64,000 nt of DNA from Streptomyces misionensis (GCF_900104815.1 NZ_FNTD01000004.1:186001-250000); one strand, 5' to 3'; positions 1 to 8,119 are shown, counted from the first letter of the stretch. The notes: generated from the sequence alone by a model not told the origin. Numbers and translations: made by a program.

Positions 1-167
1 CCGGTTCGCGCAAGCAGTTGTCACAGATCATCAACTCGCCTGTCACAGCGGCATCTTGATGCGACCGGCAACGCAACGGCCCGCCTCCAAGCAGGCATCT
101 GCAGAGACGAACGACAGCGGCTCGCCAGTTCGAGTGGGCCGGACAAGACCACTTCGCAGGAGTGCAC

Positions 168-881
168 ATGCGTGTCAAGAAGATCTCCGCCCTCGCCGTG
201 ATCGTCGCCGCGGCGGGCCTGTCGTTGACCGCGTGCGGCGGCAGCGACGGTTCGAGCACGGCGGCACAGGGCAGCACGTCGGCTTCCGCGAGCAGCTCCA
301 CGGGTGGCCAGGGCGCGGCCGGCGCGTCCTCCCCCGGCACCTCCGGCGGCACCAGCGGCGGCACCGGGACCGGCACCGGCGGCAGCACCGGCACGGGAGC
401 CGGCACCAGCGGCGGCACCGGGAAGAAGGCCGCCGCCCGCACCGGGACCGCCACGTCGGGCGCCCCGTGCAAGACCGCGCACCTCGGCTTCAGCGCCGCC
501 TCCGCGGGAGTCGAGAACGAGATCGTCGTCAACCTGAAGAACACCGGCTCCGCCACCTGCAGCATGCACGGCTTCCCCGGCGTCCAGCTCCTCGGTGCCG
601 ACGGCCTGGGCGACAAAGGCCCCGACGCCGCCCGCACCGACACCACCGGCCCCGCCGTCACCATCGCCCCGGGCGAGGAGACCCGCTTCCTCCTCCACTA
701 CATCCCCGACACCAGCGGCTCCGGCAAGACCTACACCAAGCTCGCCGTCACCCCGCCCAACGAGACCGTCTTCGACGTCATGGACCTCGACGGCCTGAAC
801 ATCACCGTCCCCGCGACCGCCGGCAACGCCCCCGACGTCTACGTCGACCCCGTCGGCTACCACACCGGCACCGGCAAGTGA
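168..881 (+). CDS. DUF4232 domain lipoprotein
   Basis: Predicted exported lipoprotein of 237 residues. The N-terminus has two basic residues, a hydrophobic stretch and a lipobox ending LSLTAC, so Cys would be lipidated at the outer face of the membrane. Residues about 25-90 are Ser/Gly/Thr-rich linker of low complexity. The C-terminal part (about 100-237, starting near PCKTAHL and containing LKNTGSATCSMHGFPGVQLL) matches the DUF4232 pattern, a beta-rich actinobacterial domain of unknown function with two conserved Cys. The ATG at 168 is preferred over the in-frame GTG at 162 because AGGAG lies at 158-162, five bases upstream of 168. No biochemical role can be given. Confidence 0.85.
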   Translation: MRVKKISALAVIVAAAGLSLTACGGSDGSSTAAQGSTSASASSSTGGQGAAGASSPGTSGGTSGGTGTGTGGSTGTGAGTSGGTGKKAAARTGTATSGAPCKTAHLGFSAASAGVENEIVVNLKNTGSATCSMHGFPGVQLLGADGLGDKGPDAARTDTTGPAVTIAPGEETRFLLHYIPDTSGSGKTYTKLAVTPPNETVFDVMDLDGLNITVPATAGNAPDVYVDPVGYHTGTGK

Positions 882-1005
882 CCGCACCGACGGTTCGGGC
901 CGCCGGCGCCCTCGCCCCGGTCTTCGTCACGTCAGCCCCGTGTCAGGGATCCGTGTCACTCTCTTTCACGTGAACGGCCCCGGGAACCACCGGGGTCGGG
1001 AGCGA

Positions 1006-1100
1006 GGAGAGGTGCCCGGAGTGGCTGATCGGGGACCGGCGAGCACGCCTCGAGGTCGGATCCGCAAGGGTCCACGCAGGTTCAAATCCTGCCCTCTCCG
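1006..1100 (+). tRNA. tRNA-Ser-like element with aberrant anticodon arm (possible tRNA pseudogene)
   Basis: The 95-base element shows a perfect 7-bp acceptor stem (GGAGAGG 1006-1012 with CCTCTCC 1093-1099), U8, a D-stem CCCG/CGGG, a 6-bp long variable arm (GGATCC-GCAA-GGGTCC, 1058-1073) and a perfect 5-bp T-stem with TTCAAAT loop (1076-1092), all as in a class II tRNA-Ser. Between D-stem and variable arm, however, there are 24 bases that do not form a 5-bp stem with 7-base loop: GACC/GGTC pair but leave 16 bases. A TCGA inside could be U33 plus a CGA anticodon, as if about 8 bases had been inserted. Probably a decayed tRNA-Ser(CGA); function is doubtful. Confidence 0.5.
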
Positions 1101-1107
1101 CCTCATC

Positions 1108-1150
1108 CGGCACGCCGCTCGCCGCGTAACTCCCGGCGAGCGGCGTGCCG
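1108..1150. terminator. 17-bp GC-rich hairpin terminator
   Basis: A perfect 17-bp inverted repeat (1108-1124 with 1134-1150) and a 9-base loop lies right after the tRNA-like element and 14 bases beyond the stop of the minus-strand kinase gene. It could serve both. No T-tract follows, as is usual in Streptomyces. Confidence 0.75.
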
Positions 1151-1163
1151 ATGGCGTCGCGCT

Positions 1164-1814
1164 TCAGTTCGTGCAGGCGTCGAGCGCCGAAGACGGGCGC
1201 GGGAGCGCCGCCGCCTCGGCGACACGGCCGGCCAGGTCGTCCCACGGACGCGGAGCGACGACCGGCACGCCGGCCGCCCGTGCCTGCGCGGCGAGCCACC
1301 GGCCGTACAGCACGCTGACCCGTGCGCGATGGCGCTGCGGTCCGGCCTCCGGTTCCCGTCGCAGGTAGTTGGCCGTCACCTGCGCCTCGTCGTCCTCGTG
1401 CAGGAAGACGGCGCGGACCCGGTCTCCCGGCGTCGCCGGTGCGGGCAGGATGTAGTCGCCTTCCAGGATCACCGGGGTGTCGGTGTCCACGTGGTTGGCG
1501 ACCACCGCGTCGATCGCCGGTGCCAGTGCCCGGGCGATCGCGATCTGCCGCTCGACCACCGACTCGGGCGCCTGGCGGGCGGCTTCGGGGTGAGTACGCC
1601 AGAAGTGGACCTCCGGCAGATGCTCGGGCAGGGTCACCGCGAGAAGGGCCTCCACGATGTCGTCGGCCTCCACGACGGGAACGCCGTACCGCCGCGCCAG
1701 TGCCCGGCCGACACCGGTCTTCCCCATCCCCGACGCGCCCCCGACGACGAGCACCCGCCAGTCGGGAAGATCCCGTTCCCCGAGAAGGTCCCGCTCCTCG
1801 TCCGCGCTGTCCAT
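1164..1814 (-). CDS. P-loop kinase, 2-phosphoglycerate kinase / AAA family
   Basis: Cytosolic P-loop NTPase of 216 residues. Walker A is visible near the N-terminus as GGASGMGKTGVG, followed by an acidic VVEADDI segment that fits the substrate/magnesium region of small-molecule kinases. The later part (ILEGDYILPA, then VRAVFLHEDDEAQ and an Arg-containing NYLRRE lid) resembles 2-phosphoglycerate kinase-like and shikimate/gluconate kinase-like proteins. The phosphorylated substrate is unknown. Translation is assigned to the ATG at 1814; the frame is open further upstream but that part is compositionally unlike a protein. It stands alone, with a shared terminator downstream. Confidence 0.75.
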   Translation of the reverse strand: MDSADEERDLLGERDLPDWRVLVVGGASGMGKTGVGRALARRYGVPVVEADDIVEALLAVTLPEHLPEVHFWRTHPEAARQAPESVVERQIAIARALAPAIDAVVANHVDTDTPVILEGDYILPAPATPGDRVRAVFLHEDDEAQVTANYLRREPEAGPQRHRARVSVLYGRWLAAQARAAGVPVVAPRPWDDLAGRVAEAAALPRPSSALDACTN

Positions 1815-1993
1815 GCGGGCATGGTACTGAACAGCGGTTCGACCGCGTCTCCTCATCGGAACCCCGACCCGGGCCTGCGCCGTGCGTGCGGGCGGCGAGC
1901 AGTGCGTCGGCCACGGCAGGCATGTCTTCGTCCCGGACGTCGGCGAGGCCGGTGACCTCCCAGGCGGGTGCCTGGCGTGCGACGTGGCGGTTC
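1815..1993 (-). other. intergenic stretch with a protein-like fragment
   Basis: About 180 bases separate the kinase start from the Lrp stop. On the minus strand one frame reads as a plausible protein tail (includes RHVARQAPAWEV and RDEDMPAVADALLA) without start codon or ribosome-binding site. It may be the remnant of a lost gene; I cannot name the family. Confidence 0.3.
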
Positions 1994-2968
1994 TCATCTC
2001 CCGGGTGTTCGGGCCGCGACGGGATTGCCCGGTCGCTTGACCGCCTGCCCGATGATGACGGTCTCGACGGCGTCGACACCGAGGCTGCCCAGGTCGCGGG
2101 TGATGAACTGGTAGAGGTGCGCCAGGTCGCGCACCCAGACGGCGGCGTGCAGGTTGGCGACGCCTGTGGTGGCGAAGGCCCCGTGCACCGCCGGGTGTCT
2201 GCCCAGCGCCCGTCCGGCCGCATCCAGCCGGTCAGGCGCCACCCGCATCATCACGTTGGCGTCGATGGTCAGTCCCAGTCGCCCGGGATCGACCACGACG
2301 TGCGTGCGCAGCCGTCTCGTGGCGGCGAGGCGGGCGATGCGACGCCGCACGGTGGACTCGGGGTGCCCGGTGTGCGCGGCCACGGCGGCGGCCGGTGTTC
2401 TCGCGTCGGATTCCAGCACGGCCATGATGTCCCGGTCGATGTCGTCCGATGTTCCGTGACCGGCTGTCGTGACCGGCGTCAGGACGGTGCGTTCGGCCTC
2501 GGTGAGCACGCCGTGACGCCAGTCCGAGGCTTCGGCGAACGCGTGCAGGATGGTGTCGGCGGTGACCGAGGTGACGGCCCGGGTCGCCGGCAGTTCGCGG
2601 AAGACCAGGTGGTCCCGGGTGCCGGGCCGGGTCCAGGAGACGGCGAGGATCTCGTCGCCCGAGGCCGACAGGTCGACGAACGGGATGTCCGGTCGGGCCA
2701 CCAGCGCGGCGGTGAGGGCGTCGAGCCTGCCGCCGAGGGCACGGATCCGCAGCAACAACGCGCCTACGGCGTCGGGACGTTCGGGCAGCGCGACGACCCG
2801 GCAGACGCCCTCGGCCGTCAGCGCCTGCCACCGCCGGTGCACCGTGCGCGGGCTCATGCCCAGCACCGCGCCGGCCCGGTGCGCGGACAGCCGCCCGTCA
2901 CACTGCAGCGCCGCGACAAGCCGTTGGTCCCGCTCATCGAGGACCCGATCCGCCACTTCACCGGTCAC
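1994..2968 (-). CDS. Lrp/AsnC family transcriptional regulator, two-domain form
   Basis: DNA-binding regulator of 324 residues, about twice the usual Lrp length. Two winged-helix AsnC-type HTH regions are visible, one near residues 10-55 (DERDQRLVAALQCDGRLSAH) and one near 175-225 (IDRDIMAVLESDARTPAAAV), each followed by an alpha/beta RAM-like ligand domain. Such tandem Lrp proteins are common in actinomycetes and usually control a divergent neighbour. Here the divergent gene is the inositol-monophosphatase-family gene at 3070, only 101 bases away, so a shared control region is likely. The start is GTG at 2968; no strong ribosome-binding site is seen. Effector is unknown. Confidence 0.88.
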   Translation of the reverse strand: MTGEVADRVLDERDQRLVAALQCDGRLSAHRAGAVLGMSPRTVHRRWQALTAEGVCRVVALPERPDAVGALLLRIRALGGRLDALTAALVARPDIPFVDLSASGDEILAVSWTRPGTRDHLVFRELPATRAVTSVTADTILHAFAEASDWRHGVLTEAERTVLTPVTTAGHGTSDDIDRDIMAVLESDARTPAAAVAAHTGHPESTVRRRIARLAATRRLRTHVVVDPGRLGLTIDANVMMRVAPDRLDAAGRALGRHPAVHGAFATTGVANLHAAVWVRDLAHLYQFITRDLGSLGVDAVETVIIGQAVKRPGNPVAARTPGR

Positions 2969-3069
2969 GAGTGGCAGTATCGCTCACGTTCGCGGCACGG
3001 AGGGCGGGTGGCCGAGGGCCCGGGGCGAGGATCGAAGCGTTCCCGTTCGTTCCGCCCGTGGAGTTCGCC

Positions 3070-3879
3070 ATGACGACGTACGACAAGCTGCTGACCGGTA
3101 TGGAGGCCGCCGCGCGCGAGGCCGGCGAATTGCTCGGGGGGCTGCCGCGCCCCGTGACGGCGGCCACCTTCGACGGCTACGCCCGGGCCTGGCGGGAACT
3201 GGAGGCGCCGGTCGTGGCGGTGCTGCGCGACCGGCTGGCGGCCCTCCGCCCGCGCGTGGGCTGGACGGAGGAACTGGACAGCCTGGCCGCGCTGCCCGCC
3301 GACGGCGAGGTGTGGTGCGTCGACGTGGTCGACGGGGCGGTGCAGTTCATACAGGGGCTGCCGCAGTTCTGCGTCAGCCTGACGCTCGTCCGGGACGGGA
3401 GGCCGGTGGCGGCCGTACTGCACGCACCGCTGTTCGGCGAGACCTACCTGGCCGCCCACGGCCTCGGCGCCACGCGTGACGGCCGCCCCGTTAGCCCTTC
3501 GGTCAAGACCGACGCGGCCGCCGCGATCGTCGCCACCAGCCAGCCCCCGCTCATCGCCCGGCAGCCCGAAGCGGCACACGAGGCGGGCCGCTCCCTCACC
3601 GCCGTACTCCCCCACGTGGGCGCCGTGCGCAACCTGGGGCCCACCTCCTGGCAGATCGCCGACACCGCGGCCGGCCGCCTCGACGCGTTCTGGCAGTACG
3701 GCCGCGACGACACCAATCTGCTGGCGGGCGTCCTGATCGCCCGGGAGGCGGGCGCCGTCGTCACCGACCTGGACGGCGAGCCCTGGTCCCCCGGCGCGGA
3801 CGGCATCCTCGTCGCGTCCGCGCACCTGCACGGCCGGCTGCTGGACATCCTCACCGAGGACGGCGCGCCACGGCGGTGA
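3070..3879 (+). CDS. inositol monophosphatase family protein
   Basis: 269-residue member of the FIG/inositol monophosphatase fold (metal-dependent phosphomonoesterases). The metal-binding motif that is DPIDGT in the canonical enzyme appears here as VDVVDGAVQF, keeping both Asp residues and Gly. The C-terminal motif region shows SWQIADTAAGRLDAFW, where the family has WDxAAG, so the usual Asp of the third metal site is shifted or changed. Substrate could be inositol phosphate, histidinol phosphate or another monoester; the altered motifs argue for a divergent specificity. The ATG at 3070 follows GGAG at about 3060. Divergent from the Lrp regulator. Confidence 0.8.
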   Translation: MTTYDKLLTGMEAAAREAGELLGGLPRPVTAATFDGYARAWRELEAPVVAVLRDRLAALRPRVGWTEELDSLAALPADGEVWCVDVVDGAVQFIQGLPQFCVSLTLVRDGRPVAAVLHAPLFGETYLAAHGLGATRDGRPVSPSVKTDAAAAIVATSQPPLIARQPEAAHEAGRSLTAVLPHVGAVRNLGPTSWQIADTAAGRLDAFWQYGRDDTNLLAGVLIAREAGAVVTDLDGEPWSPGADGILVASAHLHGRLLDILTEDGAPRR

Positions 3880-3945
3880 CCCGGCCGTCCGTACCCTCTG
3901 CGGACCGGCGCCGTGGACGCCTTGCGCGGTCAAGACGGGCGCGGA

Positions 3946-4218
3946 TCAGCCGATGTGCCAGGAGAAGCCGCCGCCGTTGCCGGCGGCGACGGCGAGCATC
4001 AGGATCATAAGGACGATGTCGAGCACTCCGAGGCCGATGGCCCACTTCGCCATCAGGGAACCGGTCTGACGCAGCGCCACGGCGCCGAAGACGATGGCCA
4101 GCGGCCCCAGGACGATCGGCAGGAGGAAGATGCCGACGATGCCGCAGACCAGTCCCGCGATCGCCAGTCCGCTCGTCCGGCTCGTCTTGTGCGTGCCTGT
4201 TCGGCTGTAGGACGCCAT
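3946..4218 (-). CDS. DUF4190 small membrane protein
   Basis: 90-residue integral membrane protein with two hydrophobic segments (about residues 17-45 and 58-80) separated by a short polar turn, QTGSLMAKW. The SGLAIAGLVCGIVGIF entry into the first segment is the standard DUF4190 pattern. Function of the family is unknown; it is often found as a small accessory membrane module. Translated from ATG at 4218; convergent with the inositol-monophosphatase-family gene. Confidence 0.85.
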   Translation of the reverse strand: MASYSRTGTHKTSRTSGLAIAGLVCGIVGIFLLPIVLGPLAIVFGAVALRQTGSLMAKWAIGLGVLDIVLMILMLAVAAGNGGGFSWHIG

Positions 4219-4355
4219 TGGTGTCTCCCAAACCGTCGTGTGGCTTTGTCTTTACCCTTCGGTTTCCTACTGGTTGCCCGTCACCGCCGGGTCATGCCTG
4301 CGAGGGGGCACGCACAAGTCCCCCTGCGGGTACGGCCGTCGGTGTCCTGTGGTGG

Positions 4356-4645
4356 TCAGGGCCGGTCGGTGGCCGGGCTGTCGGGCAGGACGGTGAAGAT
4401 CTGGTCGAGGCCGACGATGCGCAGGATGCGCGTCGTGTGGTCCGGTACGGCGGCCAGGGCGATGTGCGCCTGGGCGGCGAGGGCGTGGTTGCGGGCGACG
4501 ATCAGGGCGGTGATGCCGCTGGAGTCGCGGAACTCCATGCCGGCCAGGTCCAGGACGAGACGGCGGGCCGGCCGCAGGGTGATCGTGGCGATCCGCTCAC
4601 GCGGCTCGTCGGCGTTGGTGTGGTCGAGTTCGCCCCAACACCTCG
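4356..4645 (-). pseudogene. STAS domain (anti-anti-sigma factor) remnant, 5' end lost
   Basis: The last 95 codons encode most of a STAS domain: GELDHTNADEPRERI, then RLVLDLAGMEFRDSSGITAL with the DSSG motif whose first Ser is the phosphorylation site, then HTTRILRIVGLDQIF. The first one or two beta strands (about 15-20 residues) that should precede GELD are missing. The frame stays open upstream to an ATG at 4847, but that part is Arg/Cys/Gly-rich and unlike any STAS protein, and it is occupied in another frame by a MarR-like fragment. I therefore call a truncated gene rather than a 163-residue protein. If expressed, it would be a partial partner of an RsbW-type kinase. Confidence 0.65.
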
Positions 4646-4737
4646 GCCAGACCCGCCAACTTGACGGGACCGCGCTCCCGCAACGCCGCCGGCGTCCGCA
4701 ACTGCGGCGACGACAGCGAGTCGAGACGGCGTCCTCA
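4636..4737 (-). pseudogene. MarR-family HTH fragment fused out of frame to STAS remnant
   Basis: In the frame offset from the STAS remnant, after a TGA at about 4738, the minus strand encodes GRRLDSLSSPQLRTPAALRE and continues RGPVKLAGLAEVLG. This is the first part of a MarR winged helix (helix before the HTH and the first HTH helix). It stops abruptly at the point where STAS sequence begins. The junction looks like a deletion that joined two genes. No start codon or ribosome-binding site belongs to it. Confidence 0.6.
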
Positions 4738-4875
4738 CAACCGCTCCCCCGCGCCTCGCCCGCTCCCGCCGTCCCACGCCCCTTCGCTTTAGCGGTGCCC
4801 GCCCGATCCACCCGGCCGCTGTCCATGCTCACACGTGCCACTGACAACGGGGTTCGCGGCGAGCGACCGCGCGGT

Positions 4876-5460
4876 TCACTTGGCGGAGCCGGGGCCGGGC
4901 GGGATGTGGACGGTCATGATCAAGTGGCAGGTCTCCGCGCCGGAGCCGCGGTAGGTGTGGGGGGCGTCGCCGTCGAAGGTGGCCGTCTGCCCGGCCCGGA
5001 GGGCATGCTCGATGCCGTCGACGACGAGCACCATCTCGCCGGCGGTGACGCTGACGGTCTCCACGACGCCGCTCTGGTGCGGGTGGCTGGGGTACTCCTC
5101 GCCCGGTTCCAGTTTCCAGCGCCAGACCTCGACCGGGGACGGTCCCGAGGTGGTCAGCATCAGCCGGGCCTCGCCGCCCTTCTCCCCGGCCCACAGGGGC
5201 ATGACGGCATCGGCGGACACCACCCGCACACGGCCCTCGGCCGGCCCTTCCATCAGCGCGGACACCGAGATGCCCAGGGTGTCGGCGAGCCGGACCAGGG
5301 TCGCGAAGTTCGGGTTGCCCTGGGCCTTCTCCAGGCCCACCAGGGCGCCCTTGCTGACCTTGGCGCGGCGGCCGAGTTCGTCCAGGGACAGCCCCGCCCG
5401 GGTGCGGGCGGCCCTGACGTTGTGTGCGAGCGTCCGCAGCGCCGCTTCGGTCTCGGCCAT
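4876..5460 (-). CDS. XRE family transcriptional regulator with C-terminal cupin
   Basis: 194-residue regulator. Residues about 10-65 form a helix-turn-helix of the XRE/Cro type (LSLDELGRRAKVSKGALVGL); residues about 110-185 form a single cupin barrel with SHPHQSGVVETV as the first cupin motif, probably the ligand sensor. This architecture (PuuR/SutR-like) usually represses adjacent transport or catabolic genes. The start is set at ATG 5460 because GAGGGG lies about nine bases upstream; the frame is open for 33 more codons. It is divergent from the EamA-type exporter gene and probably controls it through the repeated AGTCGTTC sites in between. Confidence 0.88.
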   Translation of the reverse strand: MAETEAALRTLAHNVRAARTRAGLSLDELGRRAKVSKGALVGLEKAQGNPNFATLVRLADTLGISVSALMEGPAEGRVRVVSADAVMPLWAGEKGGEARLMLTTSGPSPVEVWRWKLEPGEEYPSHPHQSGVVETVSVTAGEMVLVVDGIEHALRAGQTATFDGDAPHTYRGSGAETCHLIMTVHIPPGPGSAK

Positions 5461-5505
5461 CGCTGTCAGCCCCTCCAAGCAGGTGGTCATACCATTGCAC
5501 CGGGC

Positions 5506-5556
5506 AGTCGTTCGGTTGACTACCTGCGGTCGGTGCGTTGTACGGTGTAGTCGTTC
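5506..5556. promoter_or_regulatory. divergent control region with direct repeats AGTCGTTC
   Basis: AGTCGTTC occurs at 5506-5513 and 5549-5556, 43 bp apart (about four helical turns), between the XRE-cupin regulator and the exporter gene. A TTGACT at 5516-5521 and TACGGT at 5541-5546 could be -35/-10 elements for the rightward gene, though the 19-bp spacing is long. The repeats are candidate operators of the XRE protein. Confidence 0.4.
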
Positions 5557-5579
5557 CATTGATAGTAAGGGATGACCGA

Positions 5580-6416
5580 GTGATCGCTCTGCTGCTGGCC
5601 CTGGGCAGTTCCCTGGCCTACGGATGCGCCGACTTCCTGGGCGGCCTGGGCGCCCGCAAGGCCCACGTGCTGCGCACCGTGATGATCGCCGCCCCGGCCT
5701 CGCTCACCGTCGAGCTGCTGCTGTGGCCCTTCCTCGGCGCGTCCTTCGACCCCGCCACGCTCGCCTGGGGCGCGGCGTCCGGTGTCGCGTCTGCGGCCGC
5801 GTTCGCCCTCCTCTACCGCACGCTCGCGATCGGCCCGATGAACGTCCTGTCGCCCGTCACCGCGGTGATCTCGGCCATGCTGCCCGTCGGTGTGGGCCTG
5901 TTGCAGGGCGAGCACCTGGGCCCGGCCAGGCTGATCGGCCTGCCGCTGGCGCTGGCGGCGGTCGTGCTGGTCAGCGCCGGACACGGAGCCGACGGCGCAC
6001 GGCCTTTGCGCACCGCGCTGCTGCTGGCCATCGGCGCCGGAGCCGCCATCGCCCTGCAACTGGTCTTCCTGCACCAGGCACCCTCCGGCAGCGGCGTCGC
6101 ACCGCTGATCACCGGCCGCGCCGTCTCCTCCGCCGTCACCCTGGCCGCGGCCGGCCTGATGTTCCGCAGGCTGGGGTCCGAGAAGCCCGCGTACGCGGCA
6201 TCGGCGACGGCCGGCGTGCTGGACTCGCTCGCCAACCTGCTGTTCCTGCTCGCCGCCCGTAGCGGCGACCTCGCCGTCGTCGCCGTGATCACCGCGCTGT
6301 ACCCGGCCGGCACCGTCCTGCTCGCCCGCAGCGTTCTCTCCGAGCACATCCACCGCGGCCGGCTCGTCGGCCTGGGCACCGCCGCCGTCGCCGTCAGCCT
6401 GCTGGCCCTCACCTGA
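5580..6416 (+). CDS. EamA/DMT family transporter
   Basis: 278-residue integral membrane protein with about ten hydrophobic segments arranged as two similar halves, the pattern of the drug/metabolite transporter superfamily (EamA). The first helix reads LLLALGSSLAYGCADFLGG; the second half begins near TALLLAIGAGAAIALQLVF. Family members export amino acids, metabolites or drugs; the substrate here is not evident. The GTG at 5580 is taken as start because the helix begins directly after it and AAGG lies upstream; an ATG at 5538 would add a non-matching extension. It is followed after 128 bases by the B3/B4-domain gene, a combination that recurs beside XRE-cupin regulators. Confidence 0.88.
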   Translation: MIALLLALGSSLAYGCADFLGGLGARKAHVLRTVMIAAPASLTVELLLWPFLGASFDPATLAWGAASGVASAAAFALLYRTLAIGPMNVLSPVTAVISAMLPVGVGLLQGEHLGPARLIGLPLALAAVVLVSAGHGADGARPLRTALLLAIGAGAAIALQLVFLHQAPSGSGVAPLITGRAVSSAVTLAAAGLMFRRLGSEKPAYAASATAGVLDSLANLLFLLAARSGDLAVVAVITALYPAGTVLLARSVLSEHIHRGRLVGLGTAAVAVSLLALT

Positions 6417-6544
6417 GAGTCGCGGCACGCCCGCCGCGGCGGCGCCCCGGTGCGGCACCGGCCTCGACGCATCCGCATCGCCCGCTGCGAAGAAGACACG
6501 TCCCCAACCCACCCCTCTGGCCCTTTTCGAACGGACCCCTCCCG

Positions 6545-7252
6545 ATGACCACCTTCCGCATCAGCCCCGCCGTCGCCGACTCCTTCCCCGACACCCTGAT
6601 CGCCGTCGTCACCGCCACCGGGCTGCGCGGCCACGAGCCCTGGCCCGCCACCAGCGCCGTCCTAGACCAGCTGGAGCGGCAACTCGCCGACGGCGCCTGG
6701 CAGCCCGCCGACGAGAGCGACCCCCGCATCGAGGCGTGGCACACCGCCTACCGCTCCTTCGGCACCAATCCCCGCCGTGTCCGGCCCAGCGTCGACGCCC
6801 TCGGGCGCCGCCTCGCCAAGAAGGGCACGCTGCCCCGGATCAACCCGGCCGTCGACTCCTACAACGCCGTCTCCGTCCGCCACGGACTGCCCGCCGGCGC
6901 CTTCGACCTCGACCGCGTCGCCGGTGACGTCCACATCCGCCACGCCGACGGCACCGAGACCTTCACCCCGCTCGGCGAACCCGGTACCACCGAGCACCCG
7001 AGCGCCGGCGAGATCGTCTACACCGACGCCACCGACGTACTGACCCGCCACTGGAACCACCGCGACGCCCACCGCACCCGCGTCACCGAAGACTCCACCC
7101 GCGTCGCCTTCGTCCTCGAAACCCTCCGCGCCTCCCGCGACGGACATCTCGTCAACGCCGCCGCCGGTCAGCTCCAGGACCTCCTCGCCCCGCACAGCGA
7201 TCAGACCCAGGTGCACTACCTCGGCCCCGAGGCGCCCGAGACCACCGTCTGA
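6545..7252 (+). CDS. B3/B4 tRNA-binding domain protein
   Basis: 235-residue cytosolic protein matching the B3/B4 domain, a stand-alone relative of the editing domain in phenylalanyl-tRNA synthetase beta. Recognisable segments are AWHTAYRSFGTNPRRVRPS, LPRINPAVDSYNAVSV and the later GEIVYTDATDVLTRHWNHRD. Stand-alone members are thought to deacylate or bind mischarged tRNA or free amino acids, but their role is unproved. Position behind an EamA exporter and an XRE-cupin regulator suggests a shared job in handling an unusual amino acid or analogue; this is inference. Confidence 0.85.
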   Translation: MTTFRISPAVADSFPDTLIAVVTATGLRGHEPWPATSAVLDQLERQLADGAWQPADESDPRIEAWHTAYRSFGTNPRRVRPSVDALGRRLAKKGTLPRINPAVDSYNAVSVRHGLPAGAFDLDRVAGDVHIRHADGTETFTPLGEPGTTEHPSAGEIVYTDATDVLTRHWNHRDAHRTRVTEDSTRVAFVLETLRASRDGHLVNAAAGQLQDLLAPHSDQTQVHYLGPEAPETTV

Positions 7253-7307
7253 TCCCCCGCCCGCAGGCCGCGAAGACTGCGGCGTCACCGGGGCGGCCGA
7301 CGCCGCC

Positions 7308-7868
7308 CTACGCCCCGCCTGCCTGGTTCTTCGCGGCGCCAAAGACCGTCTCGGCCTCGCGGATGCGCCACTCCTCCAGTGTGTTCTGCTGGCGCCGGGC
7401 CCGCTCCAGCAGCGTGTCGAGCCGGGCCGGATCAAGACGCTGGTCGACGGCGGAGAGCCGGCGCAGGGTCTGCCACCCGGCCGCCTTGCCCTCCACGCCG
7501 AGGCGCAGCGCCTCCAGCTCCAGCACCGTGCTGAGCGGCGAGCGCCTGATCAGGCGGCCGTTGCCCTTCAGCCGTCCCAGTCTCTCGCCCGCCCAGCCCG
7601 CGCAGACCTTGTAGCGGCGGACGGGGACGCCCAGGTCCCGCATGATGCCCAGCAGCGCCGCCCGGTCCTCGGCGATCTCCATGGCCACGGGACCGACGGC
7701 CCGGCCGAGCGCGGAACCGCGGCTGGTCCGTGCCAGGTGACCGGCCCGCAGCGCGCCCGCGGTGGCACCGGCCAGATGGTCGTTGAGATAGATACCGAGC
7801 AGTTTGGAGTCCGCGGCACGGGAGCCCGAGCGGCGTGCGGCCGTGGCCGAGGGGGATGGAGCGGTCAT
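7308..7868 (-). CDS. conserved helical protein, possibly ferritin-like four-helix bundle
   Basis: 186-residue soluble protein. Apart from a Ser/Ala/Arg-rich start it looks all-helical, with four segments carrying possible metal ligands: LGIYLNDHLAGATAG, VAMEIAEDRAALLGIM, VLELEALRLGVEGKAAGW and RARRQQNTLEEWRIREAE. The spacing of acidic and His residues recalls ferritin-like bundles, but a canonical ExxH pair is absent. Homologues are widespread in actinobacteria as uncharacterised proteins. No operon partner: convergent with the B3/B4 gene. Function unknown. Confidence 0.7.
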   Translation of the reverse strand: MTAPSPSATAARRSGSRAADSKLLGIYLNDHLAGATAGALRAGHLARTSRGSALGRAVGPVAMEIAEDRAALLGIMRDLGVPVRRYKVCAGWAGERLGRLKGNGRLIRRSPLSTVLELEALRLGVEGKAAGWQTLRRLSAVDQRLDPARLDTLLERARRQQNTLEEWRIREAETVFGAAKNQAGGA

Positions 7869-8055
7869 GGGAGCCTCCTGCGCGTACCGAGTCCGGCGAG
7901 CGGTAGTGGGTCCGGCCAGGCTCGGGTACCCGTCCCGGCACGATGAAGCACGCGCTCCGCAAGCGCCTCCTCGGGGACGGAAGAGCAGCGCCTGACCGGC
8001 GGTGACGGAGAAGTCACGGGCCCGTGCGGCACAGCCACGATCCGTTCCCGGCGCG

Positions 8056-8090
8056 GCACGGGCGCCGCCCCGAGTGGGCGGCGCCCGTGC
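8056..8090. terminator. 15-bp perfect hairpin terminator after abfB
   Basis: GCACGGGCGCCGCCC (8056-8070) pairs perfectly with 8076-8090 around a 5-base loop. It starts 30 bases beyond the stop of the minus-strand arabinofuranosidase gene and is the strongest hairpin of that intergenic region (7869-8119). Confidence 0.85.
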
Positions 8091-8119
8091 TGCGGACGTC
8101 GGATGTCAGGCGGTGCCGG

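Noticed and set aside
361-440. Short GC-rich tandem repeats as a possible repeat array or CRISPR
   Set aside because: They are codons of the Gly/Thr/Ser linker of the lipoprotein; no conserved repeat-spacer pattern exists.
1006-1100. A normal, functional tRNA-Ser
   Set aside because: No 5-bp anticodon stem with 7-base loop can be drawn, so I list it as tRNA-like only.
4356-4847. An intact 163-residue STAS protein starting at 4847
   Set aside because: The first 65 residues are Arg/Cys/Gly-rich, match no STAS protein and overlap a MarR-like fragment in another frame.
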